Assembly (NCBI RefSeq): GCF_016702655.1
Contig: NZ_JADJDO010000028.1
Span: forward strand, 1 to 64,000
Source: Ideonella sp.
GTDB lineage: Bacteria; Pseudomonadota; Gammaproteobacteria; Burkholderiales; Burkholderiaceae_C
DNA: 64,000 bases
Direction of reading: 5' to 3'
Positions 24,984 through 34,114 of this stretch are shown here, piece after piece. Both the position numbers and the translations under genes were made by a program. The notes below the pieces were generated by a model that worked only from the letters and a program-made list of their open reading frames with translations, made no database searches and was not told where the DNA came from. How positions within the stretch are numbered: position 1 is the stretch's first letter; each line of letters starts with the position of its first letter.

Positions 24984-26777
24984 ATGGCGAGCGAACCACA
25001 GCCCTCCGACCCGCCTGAAACATCGCGGAGTGCCGCGCGTCGCTCTTCCGAGGCCCAGGCCCGCGGCGCGCTGCACTGGCTGCCCGGCCTGCACACGCTT
25101 CGCCACTACGACCCCGCCTGGCTGCGCCACGACCTCGTCGCAGGCCTCGTGCTCACCGCGATGCTGGTGCCGGTCGGCATTGCCTATGCCGTGGCCTCGG
25201 GGGTGCCGGGCATCTACGGCCTGTACGCGACCATCGTGCCGCTGCTTGTCTATGCCCTGTTCGGGCCGAGCCGCATCCTCGTGCTCGGGCCGGATTCGTC
25301 GCTCGCGTCGCTGATCCTTGCCGTCGTGCTGCCTCTGTCGGGCGGCGACGCGATGCGCGCGGTCGCGCTCGCGGGCGCGATGGCGGTCGTCTCGGGGCTG
25401 ATCTGCATCATGGCGGGGCTCGCGCGCCTGGGCTTCCTGACCGAGCTGCTGTCCAAGCCGATCCGCTACGGCTACATGAACGGCATTGCGGTCACGGTGC
25501 TGATCAGCCAGTTGCCCAAGCTGTTCGGGTTCTCGGTCGAGGGCGACGGCCCGTTGCATTCGCTGTGGGCCTTCGGCGTGGCACTCGCCGACGGCAAGAC
25601 GAACGCGAGCGCGCTCGCGGTCGGCGCGGCAACGCTCGCCCTCATCTTCGGCCTCAAGCGCTACCCGCGCCTGCCCGGCATCCTGATCGCGGTGGTCGCG
25701 GCAACGGTCGCCGTCGGCGTGCTCGGCCTCGACGCGTCGCACGGCGTGGCGGTGCTGGGCGAGCTGCCGCACGGGCTGCCGGCCTTTGCGATCCCGTGGA
25801 TAGGCGCGAGCGACGTGGTGCCGGTCCTGATCGGCGGCGCGGCGGTGGCGCTGGTCTCGTTTGCCGATACCAGCGTGCTGTCGCGCAGCTACGCGGCGCG
25901 CACCGGCACGCGCGTCGACCCGAACCAGGAGATGGTGGGCCTCGGCGCGGCCAACCTGGCGGCGGGCTTCTTCCAGGGCTTTCCGATCAGCAGCAGCTCG
26001 TCGCGCACGCCGGTGGCCGAGGCAGCGGGCGCGCGCACGCAGTTGACCGGCGTCGTCGGCGCACTTGCCGTCGCTGCGCTGCTGCTCGTCGCGCCGCAGC
26101 TGCTGCGCCATCTGCCGACCGCCGCGCTGGCGGCGGTGGTCATCGTCTCGGCGATTGGCCTCGTCGAGATTGCCGACCTGCGCCGCATCCACCGCATCCA
26201 GCGCTGGGAGGCGTGGCTCTCGATCGGCTGCGCGGCGGGCGTGGTCGTGCTCGGTGCGATCCCGGGCATAGGCCTGGCGATCCTGCTCGCGTTGATCGAG
26301 TTTCTGTGGGACGCGTGGCGTCCGCACTCGGCGGTGCTGGGCCGGGCGCGGGGGCTCAAGGGCTACCACGACATAGCGCGCCATCCCGAGGCGCGGCAGA
26401 TCCCGGGGCTGGTGCTGTTCCGCTGGGACGCGCCGCTCTTCTTCGCCAACGCCGAGTGGTTTCACATGCGCGTGCTCGACGCAGTGGCAGCCTCACCCAC
26501 GCCCGTGCACTGGGTCGTCGTTGCCGCCGAGCCCGTCACCAGCGTCGACGTGACTGCTGCCGACATGCTGGTCGAGCTCGACGAGGCCTTGTTTGCCGCC
26601 GGCATCGAACTGTCCTTCGCCGAGATGAAGGGGCCGGTGAAGGACAAGCTCAAGCGCTTCGGGCTCTTCACGCGCTTCGGCGAGGCCTTCTTCTTCCCGA
26701 CCGTCGGCGCCGCCGTGACGGCCTATCTGCAGGCGCATCCGGTAGAGTGGCTGGACTGGGAGGACGAGAGGCCCTGA
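24984..26777 (+). CDS. SulP-family anion permease with STAS domain
   Basis: A 597-residue inner-membrane transporter. Residues about 35-440 contain the SulP membrane domain (VAGLVLTAMLVPVGIAYAVASGVPGIYGLY is the family signature region). Residues about 460-580 form a C-terminal STAS domain (VVAAEPVTSVDVTAADMLVELDE). Relatives carry sulfate, bicarbonate or dicarboxylates with Na+ or H+. The FADTSVLSRSYAARTG region is typical for the bacterial group. The substrate is not deducible. It stands between toxin-antitoxin genes and serB, with its own long upstream region. Confidence 0.93.
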   Translation: MASEPQPSDPPETSRSAARRSSEAQARGALHWLPGLHTLRHYDPAWLRHDLVAGLVLTAMLVPVGIAYAVASGVPGIYGLYATIVPLLVYALFGPSRILVLGPDSSLASLILAVVLPLSGGDAMRAVALAGAMAVVSGLICIMAGLARLGFLTELLSKPIRYGYMNGIAVTVLISQLPKLFGFSVEGDGPLHSLWAFGVALADGKTNASALAVGAATLALIFGLKRYPRLPGILIAVVAATVAVGVLGLDASHGVAVLGELPHGLPAFAIPWIGASDVVPVLIGGAAVALVSFADTSVLSRSYAARTGTRVDPNQEMVGLGAANLAAGFFQGFPISSSSSRTPVAEAAGARTQLTGVVGALAVAALLLVAPQLLRHLPTAALAAVVIVSAIGLVEIADLRRIHRIQRWEAWLSIGCAAGVVVLGAIPGIGLAILLALIEFLWDAWRPHSAVLGRARGLKGYHDIARHPEARQIPGLVLFRWDAPLFFANAEWFHMRVLDAVAASPTPVHWVVVAAEPVTSVDVTAADMLVELDEALFAAGIELSFAEMKGPVKDKLKRFGLFTRFGEAFFFPTVGAAVTAYLQAHPVEWLDWEDERP

Positions 26778-26828
26778 GGCGCTGCCCCAGGCTGGATAAT
26801 CGCGAGGCCTTCCTCACGCCCCCCTGCC

Positions 26829-27539
26829 TTGTCGACCGAAATCGCCCCCGGCCTGTTCATCCGCGGCTTTGCGCCGCCGCTGCGCCTGCGCGACTACCGG
26901 CTGGTCGCGTTCGACATGGACTCGACGCTGATCAACATCGAGTGCGTGGACGAGATCGCCGCCGCCGCCGGGCGCCGCGACGAGGTTTCGGCGATCACCG
27001 AAGCCGCGATGCGCGGCGAGATCGCCGACTACAAGGAGAGCCTGCGCCGGCGCCTCGCGTTGCTCGCGGGCGTGCGGCTGTCGACACTCGAAGAGGTGTA
27101 CCAGCGCCACCTGCAGCTCAACCCGGGCGTGCCGGCCTTCGTGCGCGCCTGCCAGGACGCGGGGCTCAAGACGCTGCTCGTCTCGGGCGGATTCACCTTC
27201 TTCAGCGAGCGCGTGCGCGCGCGGCTGCGGCTCGATTTCGCGCGCGCCAACGTGCTCGAGATCGTGCACGGCGCGCTCACCGGCCGCCTCGTCGACCGGC
27301 CCTGGGGCGACATCGTCGACGGCACCGAGAAGAAGCGCGTCGTGCTCGAGGTCTGCGAGCTGATGGGCATCGACACCGAGCAGGCGATCGCCGTCGGCGA
27401 CGGCGCCAACGACCTGCCGATGATGGGCGCCGCGGGCCTCTCCATCGCCTACCACCCCAAGCAGGCGGTGCGCGACCTGGCGATGATCTCGATCATGGAA
27501 GGCGGCATGGACCGCGCGCTCGAGCTGATGCGGGTCTGA
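26829..27539 (+). CDS. serB: Phosphoserine phosphatase SerB
   Basis: A 236-residue HAD-superfamily enzyme that makes serine from phosphoserine. HAD motif I is FDMDSTLINIECVDE (both Asp), motif II is LLVSGGFTFFS, motif III the EKKR Lys, and motif IV VGDGANDLPMM. The start is a TTG at 26829; the next ATG lies inside motif I and would remove the nucleophile Asp, so TTG is required unless a further upstream start is used. There is no N-terminal ACT domain. Length matches the short SerB form of betaproteobacteria. Confidence 0.95.
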   Translation: MSTEIAPGLFIRGFAPPLRLRDYRLVAFDMDSTLINIECVDEIAAAAGRRDEVSAITEAAMRGEIADYKESLRRRLALLAGVRLSTLEEVYQRHLQLNPGVPAFVRACQDAGLKTLLVSGGFTFFSERVRARLRLDFARANVLEIVHGALTGRLVDRPWGDIVDGTEKKRVVLEVCELMGIDTEQAIAVGDGANDLPMMGAAGLSIAYHPKQAVRDLAMISIMEGGMDRALELMRV

Positions 27540-27555
27540 CAGCTGCGCCATCGGC

Positions 27556-28323
27556 TCACTGGCGCAGCTTGAACACCAGTTGCACCCCATGCGCCTGGGC
27601 CGTGGCGATCGGCTGGTAGCGCCACTGGCGCACCGCGTCGAGCGCGACTTCCTCGAGCGCGTGGTCGCTCGCCGAGCGCACCGCCAGATCGGCCACCGAC
27701 CCGTCGGCATTGACGGTGAAGGCGAGCACCACCTCGCCGTCCGATTGCAGGCGGCGGCGCACGCGCTCGGGCACGACGGGCTCGACATAGTCTGCAAGCT
27801 GCAGCAACTGGCGCAGCGCTGGTTCTGTGGCGGGCGCCGGCGCCGGCGCCGCCACTGCCAGCGCCAGGCGGCCAGCCTGAGCTAGCCGCACCGCGCCTGA
27901 CTTCGAAGGCGGCGGCACGCCGAAGTAGTCGTCCGGGTCGTAGGGCTCGGCGGGCGGCGGCGCCCGGCGCTCGAACGCCACCGGCGCCAACGCTGCGGGC
28001 GCGTCGACGGCGACGGATGCGAGGGCGGGCACGGCCGCGGCGTCCAGCGTGCCGGTCCGCGGCGCGGGGCTCGCCGCTGCGACTTTCGCCACGACCGGCG
28101 CCTTGTCGGCTGCGGCCTTGGCGTCCGGTGCCGGCTTGGCCGCCAGTTCGCGCTCGGCCTGCGTCTGGCGCGGCTTGAGCTTGCCGGCCTCGATGATCAT
28201 GCGCAGCGGGTTGGCGGCGTCGCGTTCAGCGCGTGTCGCGCCATCGCCGTCCTGCGCCAGCACGGCCGGCGCTGCCAGGCCGAGCAGCAAGGTCCAACCC
28301 AGTCTGAGCGTGTTCGTGATCAT
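27556..28323 (-). CDS. TonB C-terminal domain protein
   Basis: A 255-residue protein with a Sec signal (MITNTLRLGWTLLLGLAAP, then AVLAQ), a long Ala/Pro-rich middle region, and a C-terminal domain of about 85 residues (ERVRRRLQSDGEVVLAFTVNADGSVADLAVRSAS, split by family as in TonB). Unlike real TonB it has a cleavable signal rather than an N-terminal anchor, so it is probably periplasmic and not an energy transducer. Role unknown. It is convergent with serB, 16 nt apart. ATG at 28321-28323 is preferred over an upstream start because the signal peptide begins there. Confidence 0.75.
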   Translation of the reverse strand: MITNTLRLGWTLLLGLAAPAVLAQDGDGATRAERDAANPLRMIIEAGKLKPRQTQAERELAAKPAPDAKAAADKAPVVAKVAAASPAPRTGTLDAAAVPALASVAVDAPAALAPVAFERRAPPPAEPYDPDDYFGVPPPSKSGAVRLAQAGRLALAVAAPAPAPATEPALRQLLQLADYVEPVVPERVRRRLQSDGEVVLAFTVNADGSVADLAVRSASDHALEEVALDAVRQWRYQPIATAQAHGVQLVFKLRQ

Positions 28324-28471
28324 GTCGATGGGCCCCTTTTTCCGGGTCCAGCCCGCACCTTCAGCGCGCGCGACTCCGGTGCCACGGTTTCGGCTGTGGC
28401 GCGCCAAGCTTGAGCGCGCAATGTCGCCGCCGATCGATTCGGCAGCGGCAGCGCCGGCCCCTGTGGGCGCT

Positions 28472-29584
28472 TCAATCGCCGAACAGACAGCCCTGGCCTT
28501 CTGCGCGCGGTTGCGCCGGCCGCCTGAACTGCGTCAGGTCGAGTTCGACACGCTTGCGGTTCAGGTTGAGGCGCGCGCAGGCCTTGGCCATGCGCTGCGC
28601 GATCAGGTCGGCCCAGACACCCTCGCCGCGCAGGCGCGCGCCGAAGCGCGGGTCGTAGTCGCGCCCGCTGCGCATCTCGCGCACGCGCGCCATCACGCGC
28701 ACGGCGCGCTCGGGGAAGTGCCGCGCCAGCCAGCGCTGGAAGATCGGATTGACCTCCCAGGGCAGGCGCAGCACGACCGTGAACGCCGACGTCGCCCCAG
28801 CCTGCGCAGCCGCATCGAGGATGCGCTCGAGCTCCGGCTCGTTGATGAACGGGATCAACGGCGAGACGCTGACGCCGACCGGAACGCCTGCCTGCGCCAG
28901 CGCAGCGATCGTGCGCAGCCTTCTGGCGGGCGCCGCCGCGCGCGGCTCCATGATGCGCGCGAGCCCGCCGTCGAGCGTCGTGATCGACACATAGGCCGCA
29001 GCCAGGCGCCGCGCGGCCATCGGCGCAATCAGGTCGAGGTCGCGTTCGACGCCGGCCGACTTGGTGACGAGCGAGAACGGGTGCGAGAACTCGGCCAGCA
29101 CCTCGATCACGCGGCGCGTGATCGCGAGCCTGCGCTCGGCGGGCTGCCAGGCATCCGTCGCCGAGCCGAGGTTGAGCAGGCGTGGCCGGTAGCGCGGGCG
29201 CGCGAACGCCTCGCGCAGACGCTCGGCGGCGTTGACCTTGGCGACGATCCGCGTCTCGAAGTCCAGCCCCGGCGAGAGGTTCAGGTAGCTGTGCGTCGGC
29301 CGCGCGAAGCAGTAGACGCAGCCATGCTCGCAGCCGCGATACGGGTTGATCGAGAGGTCGAACGCGATGTCGGGCGAGTCATTGCGCGCCAGGATGGCAC
29401 CTGCCTGCTCCTCGATGATCTGCGTCGCCGGCGGCAGCATCTGCTCGTCTGCCTGCTGCGCCAGCGTGCCCCAGCCGTCGTCGAATTCTTCGCGCTCGTG
29501 GGCTTCGAAGCGATGCGCGATCGCCCACGAGGTGCCGCGACCTTTGATCTCCGGGGCAAGGTCAATGACTCGGCGGTGTCGCAT
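28472..29584 (-). CDS. PA0069-family radical SAM protein
   Basis: A 370-residue iron-sulfur enzyme. The radical SAM cluster motif is C-x3-C-x2-C in NPYRGCEHGCVYCFARP. The N-terminal KGRGTSWAIAHRFE stretch and the LNLGSATDAWQPAERRL segment are typical for the PA0069/YgiQ-adjacent group sometimes called SplB-like. The reaction is not established. A CTGT-N8-ACAG site lies 59 nt upstream, and the Pseudomonas homologue PA0069 is reported in the LexA regulon, so DNA-damage induction is plausible. An upstream ATG at 29620 is possible, but MRHRRVIDL at 29584 better matches the family start. Confidence 0.88.
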   Translation of the reverse strand: MRHRRVIDLAPEIKGRGTSWAIAHRFEAHEREEFDDGWGTLAQQADEQMLPPATQIIEEQAGAILARNDSPDIAFDLSINPYRGCEHGCVYCFARPTHSYLNLSPGLDFETRIVAKVNAAERLREAFARPRYRPRLLNLGSATDAWQPAERRLAITRRVIEVLAEFSHPFSLVTKSAGVERDLDLIAPMAARRLAAAYVSITTLDGGLARIMEPRAAAPARRLRTIAALAQAGVPVGVSVSPLIPFINEPELERILDAAAQAGATSAFTVVLRLPWEVNPIFQRWLARHFPERAVRVMARVREMRSGRDYDPRFGARLRGEGVWADLIAQRMAKACARLNLNRKRVELDLTQFRRPAQPRAEGQGCLFGD

Positions 29585-29642
29585 GTGCAGGCTTGCGCTG
29601 GGGCTCGATTCGTTGTGCACGCGGTTCGGCAGGCGAACATTA

Positions 29643-29658
29643 CTGTATACCCATACAG
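29643..29658. promoter_or_regulatory. LexA (SOS) box-like operator
   Basis: CTGTATACCCATACAG is an exact CTGT-N8-ACAG match to the LexA consensus used by gamma- and betaproteobacteria. It lies in the 125-nt gap between the divergent radical SAM and BTAD regulator genes, 59 nt and 51 nt from their start codons, so it could repress either. Confidence 0.75.
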
Positions 29659-29709
29659 CTTACTGCGTGCACGGACGTTTCGGCCGACGAAGGCTGGCAT
29701 CATGCGCCG

Positions 29710-32700
29710 ATGTTGCGACTCGACCTGCTCGGGCCGGTGGAACTGCGCCGCGACGGCGCCGCACTGCCACTCACGGTCAGGAAGACGCTCGCGCTGTTGG
29801 TGCTGCTCGCCCGCGGCGGGACGCTGCCGCGCGAGCGCGTCGTCGCGCTGCTTTGGCCGCAACTCGACGCAAGCCTGGGCCGGCGCAATCTGCGGCGCGA
29901 ACTCGCCCGCTTGCGTGAAGCCGGCGTGCCCGACGCGGTGCGTGCCCAAGGCGATCTGCTGTCGCTCGCCGATGGGGTGGGCAGCGACGTCCAAGCCTTC
30001 GAGGCCGCGCTCGCGGCTGGCCGGCCCGACGAAGCGCTGGCCGAGTGGCGCGGACCCCCGGCCGACGGACTCCAGCTCGACGATGCCGCTGCGTTCGACG
30101 ACTGGCTCACGACCGAGCGCGAGCGACTGCAGGCCCTGCGCCGGCGTGCACTCGAAGCCTCGGCGGCGGCACTCGAGGCGCGGGGCGAGTTCGCCGCCGC
30201 GCTGCAGCGCGTGGAGTTGCTGCTCACCGAGGACCCGCTGCAGGAACAACGCCACCGCGACGCGATGCGCCTGCTCGCCGCCTGCGGCCGCCGCGAGGCG
30301 GCGTTGGCTCAGTACGAGCGCTGCCGCAATCTGCTCGAGGTCGAACTTGGCCTGACACCAATGGCCGACACCGAGGCACTGGCAGCGGCGTTGCGCGGCG
30401 CCGCGCCGGTCAAACTGGTGGCCGCACCACCAGCCCCGACATCATCCGCCGCAAGCTTGCTGCCAGAGCGTCTGCCCTTTGTCGGCCGCGGCGCCGAGGT
30501 GGCGCGACTCGAGCAGGCTTGGCGCGAGGGCCGAACGATTCTGATCGAGGGGGACCCCGGTGTCGGCAAGACGCGCCTGGCGACCGACTTCGCCGCCGCG
30601 CATGGCCCCTACGCGCTCGCTCGCTGCCGCCCCGGCGACTCGGAGGTGCCCTACGCCGCGATCACGCGCGCGCTGCGCAACCTTGTCGGGCCGACGCCGG
30701 TGCTCACCGGCTTGCCGCACTGGGTGGTGCAGGAACTCAGCCGCTTGCTGCCGGAGATCGGGCCCGCCCCCGCACCGGTGCGCTCGGCGCAGGAGCAGGG
30801 CCGCTTTGCCGAGGCCTGCTGCCAGGCCTGGATGGCGCTCGCCGGCGACAGTTTCGACGCGATGATCATCGACGACTGGCACTTCGCCGACGCCGCCAGC
30901 CGCCGCATGCTGGGCTTCATTGCCGAGCGCCGGCGCGAGGCCGGTAGCGGCGGCGCGCGCGAACTGCTGGTCTATCGCAGCGAACTCCACGCCGACGCCC
31001 GCCGGGCCGAGCGCCACCTGCGCGAGGGTGCAGACGCCCTGCACTTGGCGCTGCAACCCCTGCCCGCCGACGCGGTATTCGAACTCGTCCGGCAGCTCTC
31101 GGGCGCGGGTGACCCTTCCCGCTTCGCGGCCCGCCTCGGCCAGGCCACGGCGGGCAACCCCTTCTTTCTGTCCGAAACCTTGCGCCACCTCGCAGAGCAG
31201 AAGCTGCTCGCCGCCGACGCAGACGGCGTCTGGCACACGCCGTTCGACGACGCGACGCAGGACTATCGTGAGCTCCCGATGCCGGCCAGCGTGCGCGAAA
31301 CAGTCATCGCCCGCATGGGGCGACTGCCCGCCACGAGCCGCCGCGTGCTCGAGGCCGCCGCGCTGGCGGACGAACCCTTCGCACCGGCGCTGCTCGCCCC
31401 GGCCTGCGCGATGTCGGAGCTCGACACAGTGCTGGCGATCGAGCAGGCTGTCGAGGCCCGCCTGCTGCGAGAGCATCGAGCCGGTGGCTACGCGTTTGCC
31501 CATGACCTCGTGCAGCAGGCGCTCGACGCATCGCTCTCGCGCGAGCGGCGGCGCCTGGTGCACCGACGGCTCGCGCTCGGCGCCGAGTCGGTGGCGGCGG
31601 CCCCGGCAGTCGTCGCCGCCCACCATGAAGCCAGCGGCGAGCCGGGCCGCGCCGTAGCGCACCGCCTCGCTGCCGGCGACCAGGCGCAGCGCGTGCACGC
31701 GATACCGGAAGCGATGTCCCATTGGCAGCAGGCGCTCGCCGATGGCCCGACGCCGGCGCAGGCAATGGCGCTGCAGCTGCGCCTGATGCGGGCGACGCGC
31801 ATGCGCGGCGAGCGCGATGCGAGCATGGCGCATTCGGAGGTATTGCACGCGCTGGCTGCAGGTGGAGCGCTCGACGCGGCCGAGCGCATCGAAGCCCTGC
31901 TCGCAGTCGCGAGCAACCTGGCGCGCAATGGGCGCGCGCCCGAGGCGATCACGGTGCTCGCCAGCCTGCCGACGACGCTGGATGACCGGCAGCACGCGCT
32001 GGCGATGACGGTTCACGTCGATGCGCTGCGCGAGAGCGGCGCAGTCGACGCCGCGGCCGATGCCGCCCGCGCGGCGCTCGACCTGCCCGGCCTGCAGGGG
32101 ACTGACCGCGCCGACCTGCTCGACGCGCTGGTGCTCGTCGAGCAGCGCGCCGGTCGTCCGCGCGAGGCGCTGGCCCATGTCGAGGCCTCGGTCGCGCTGT
32201 GCCGACAGCTCGGCGACGAGTTCGGCATCGTGCGCGGCATGTACCGCCGCGGAACCTTCCTGACCCTGCTCGGCGACCTTGCTGGCGCCGAGGCCGAGTT
32301 CCGGCACGGTGCCGCAGAGTGCGCGCGCATGGGCACCGTGGTCAACCAGTGTGCGATGCTCTACAGCCTGTGCGGCCTGCACCTCGAGCAGGGGCGCGCG
32401 GCACAGGCACTGGCACTCGCGCGCCAGGCGCGCGCCCTGCAGCCGGCCGCGCAACCCAGCCTGCTGCTCGCGATGCTGCGCTTTGCCGAGGTCCAGGCCT
32501 TGTTCTCGCTCGGCGACTGGGGCCAGGCCTGGGAGGAGGCGGCACCGGCGGCCGAGGAATTGCTGCGGCTCGGCCGCTCACAGCTGGTCGAGGCGGTCGC
32601 CAAGAGCAGCCTGGAGCTGCTCGCGCTGATCGGCGAGAGCGATCTTGCCAGGCGCCTGCTTGCAGCCGCTGACGAAGAATTGCCCGCCAGTGGTCCGGAG

Positions 32701-33177
32701 GCTGCGGCCGAGTGGTGGCTGGCGCGTGCAGGCTACGAGCTCGCCGCCGGCGAGCCCGCCGCGGCCATGCGGTCGCTGGAAGCAGCGCGCGCCACCACTG
32801 CTGTCGACACCCATCCGCGCCTGCAGTCGCAGTGCGTGCTGCTCAGCGCCGCGCTCGCGATCGATAGCGGCGACGCGCCGGTGGCGCTCGCCTGGTTGCA
32901 GATGCACGACGCACCAGACGACGAACTTCAAGCGCGCGCACTTGCGCTGCGCGTCGCTGCCGAGTCGCGGTGCGGCGGATTGCGGTCTGCCACGCTCGCC
33001 GCCGCGCGGGCCGCTCTGCGCGACGACAAGGTCCATGCTTTCGCTGCCCTGGCGCTCGAGCGCGCGCTCGCCGAAGCGAGACACCTCGATTCGGGCGCGG
33101 TAACTGCGGCCCGCCTCGCCAACAGCCTGCGAGCCCACCCGCGCCAACATTCAGCCTTCCTGCACGCCTGGGGTTGA
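29710..33177 (+). CDS. Large BTAD/AAA/TPR transcriptional activator
   Basis: A 1,155-residue cytoplasmic regulator. Order: OmpR-like winged helix (about 1-85, MLRLDLLGPVELRRDG), bacterial transcriptional activation (BTAD) domain (about 92-235), a STAND-like ATPase with Walker A GDPGVGKT near 281-288 and Walker B FDAMIIDDWH near 383-392, then about 500 residues of TPR-like helical repeats. This architecture matches AfsR/SARP-type and MalT-like signal-transducing ATPases, in which ligand binding to the repeats triggers oligomerisation. The start at ATG 29710 opens directly with the winged helix; a longer frame upstream crosses the promoter. The likely target is unknown; the next gene encodes a secreted protein 109 nt downstream. 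Confidence 0.88.
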   Translation: MLRLDLLGPVELRRDGAALPLTVRKTLALLVLLARGGTLPRERVVALLWPQLDASLGRRNLRRELARLREAGVPDAVRAQGDLLSLADGVGSDVQAFEAALAAGRPDEALAEWRGPPADGLQLDDAAAFDDWLTTERERLQALRRRALEASAAALEARGEFAAALQRVELLLTEDPLQEQRHRDAMRLLAACGRREAALAQYERCRNLLEVELGLTPMADTEALAAALRGAAPVKLVAAPPAPTSSAASLLPERLPFVGRGAEVARLEQAWREGRTILIEGDPGVGKTRLATDFAAAHGPYALARCRPGDSEVPYAAITRALRNLVGPTPVLTGLPHWVVQELSRLLPEIGPAPAPVRSAQEQGRFAEACCQAWMALAGDSFDAMIIDDWHFADAASRRMLGFIAERRREAGSGGARELLVYRSELHADARRAERHLREGADALHLALQPLPADAVFELVRQLSGAGDPSRFAARLGQATAGNPFFLSETLRHLAEQKLLAADADGVWHTPFDDATQDYRELPMPASVRETVIARMGRLPATSRRVLEAAALADEPFAPALLAPACAMSELDTVLAIEQAVEARLLREHRAGGYAFAHDLVQQALDASLSRERRRLVHRRLALGAESVAAAPAVVAAHHEASGEPGRAVAHRLAAGDQAQRVHAIPEAMSHWQQALADGPTPAQAMALQLRLMRATRMRGERDASMAHSEVLHALAAGGALDAAERIEALLAVASNLARNGRAPEAITVLASLPTTLDDRQHALAMTVHVDALRESGAVDAAADAARAALDLPGLQGTDRADLLDALVLVEQRAGRPREALAHVEASVALCRQLGDEFGIVRGMYRRGTFLTLLGDLAGAEAEFRHGAAECARMGTVVNQCAMLYSLCGLHLEQGRAAQALALARQARALQPAAQPSLLLAMLRFAEVQALFSLGDWGQAWEEAAPAAEELLRLGRSQLVEAVAKSSLELLALIGESDLARRLLAAADEELPASGPEAAAEWWLARAGYELAAGEPAAAMRSLEAARATTAVDTHPRLQSQCVLLSAALAIDSGDAPVALAWLQMHDAPDDELQARALALRVAAESRCGGLRSATLAAARAALRDDKVHAFAALALERALAEARHLDSGAVTAARLANSLRAHPRQHSAFLHAWG

Positions 33178-33286
33178 GAGTGTGCTGCACGAGGGTGCCG
33201 CAACGGCGCCGCAACGCCGGGGGCGGATTCTCCGTGTCAGGGTACGTCGGTCGACGGCCCGCGAACCACGTACCGGAGAAATTGCC

Positions 33287-33817
33287 ATGTTTCAAACCAC
33301 TTCCCTGACGGCGCTGCTCACCGCCATCGCGCTGCTTCCGACGCTCGCCGCGGCGCAGACCGGCGAGCAGGCCTGCAACGGCGCGCTGCGCACCGTGAGC
33401 GCGGTGAGCATCGCCGAACAGCGTGTCGCGGCGGTCGACTTCGCCGGCAGCGGCGGCCAGCTCGACCCGTTGCTCGCGACGCGCGTCACCGTGAGCGGCG
33501 GCGCCCGTTCGTGCCTGCTGATCAACTTCAGCGCCGTCGCCCTGCCGCAGGACAACCACATGATGTTCCAGGTCCTCGTCGACGGAGTACCGGTGCCCGG
33601 ACAGGGCGAGTTCGCCTCGGTGCCGGGCGTGCCGGTGGTCTACGATCCCGAGGAAAGCGACCAGAACAACGGCCGCATGGTCGCGCACACTTTCGTCGCG
33701 CCTGTGAACCCCGGCGCGCGGCTGGTCGAGTTGCGCTTCGCCGGCTGCTGCAGCGCCAGCCCGGCCAACAACAGCGGCGTCGTACGTTCGGCGACGTTGT
33801 CGGTGCAGTACCGCTGA
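33287..33817 (+). CDS. Secreted protein of unknown function
   Basis: A 176-residue exported protein with a clear Sec signal (residues 1-24) and a strong GGAGAA site 10 nt before ATG 33287. The mature part has four cysteines (30, 76, 154, 155), fitting two disulfides, and alternating hydrophobic strands (LLINFSAVAL, MMFQVLVDGVPV, RLVELRFAGCC) suggesting a small beta-sandwich. No family is recognised. It follows the BTAD regulator on the same strand, and may be its target or its signal partner. Confidence 0.75.
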   Translation: MFQTTSLTALLTAIALLPTLAAAQTGEQACNGALRTVSAVSIAEQRVAAVDFAGSGGQLDPLLATRVTVSGGARSCLLINFSAVALPQDNHMMFQVLVDGVPVPGQGEFASVPGVPVVYDPEESDQNNGRMVAHTFVAPVNPGARLVELRFAGCCSASPANNSGVVRSATLSVQYR

Positions 33818-33835
33818 AGCGCGATCGGGCGGCGT

Positions 33836-34048
33836 GTGGAAACCGACCTTGACCCCGAACGCGACAGCGCCGCGCCAGCGGTCATGCTGCTGTGCGTATG
33901 GTGGTGCCCAGGCACTGCCTGGCGAGCCCGCGTCGTGCTGCAGGACGCCGCGGCGCACGAGTTCCACAGCCCGTTCGATCTGGCGCAGTTCCTTGGCCAT
34001 GCGCCGGTCGGCTCCAGGCCGCCCTTCGCACGTCGCGGGCTGCGCTGA
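33836..34048 (+). CDS. Possible small protein
   Basis: A 70-codon frame starting with GTG 33836. The middle (RVVLQDAAAHEFHSPFDLAQFL) looks like a short folded unit with strand and helix, which is why I list it. There is no clear ribosome-binding site and no homologue I recognise. The remainder of the gap to dnaB shows nothing else. Confidence 0.3.
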   Translation: METDLDPERDSAAPAVMLLCVWWCPGTAWRARVVLQDAAAHEFHSPFDLAQFLGHAPVGSRPPFARRGLR

Positions 34049-34114
34049 ACCCGCGCCGCGGCTTGGCTCGAACCCTTAAGGCGCAGGCTCGGCGGAGCCC
34101 GGCCCTGGGCGCGC

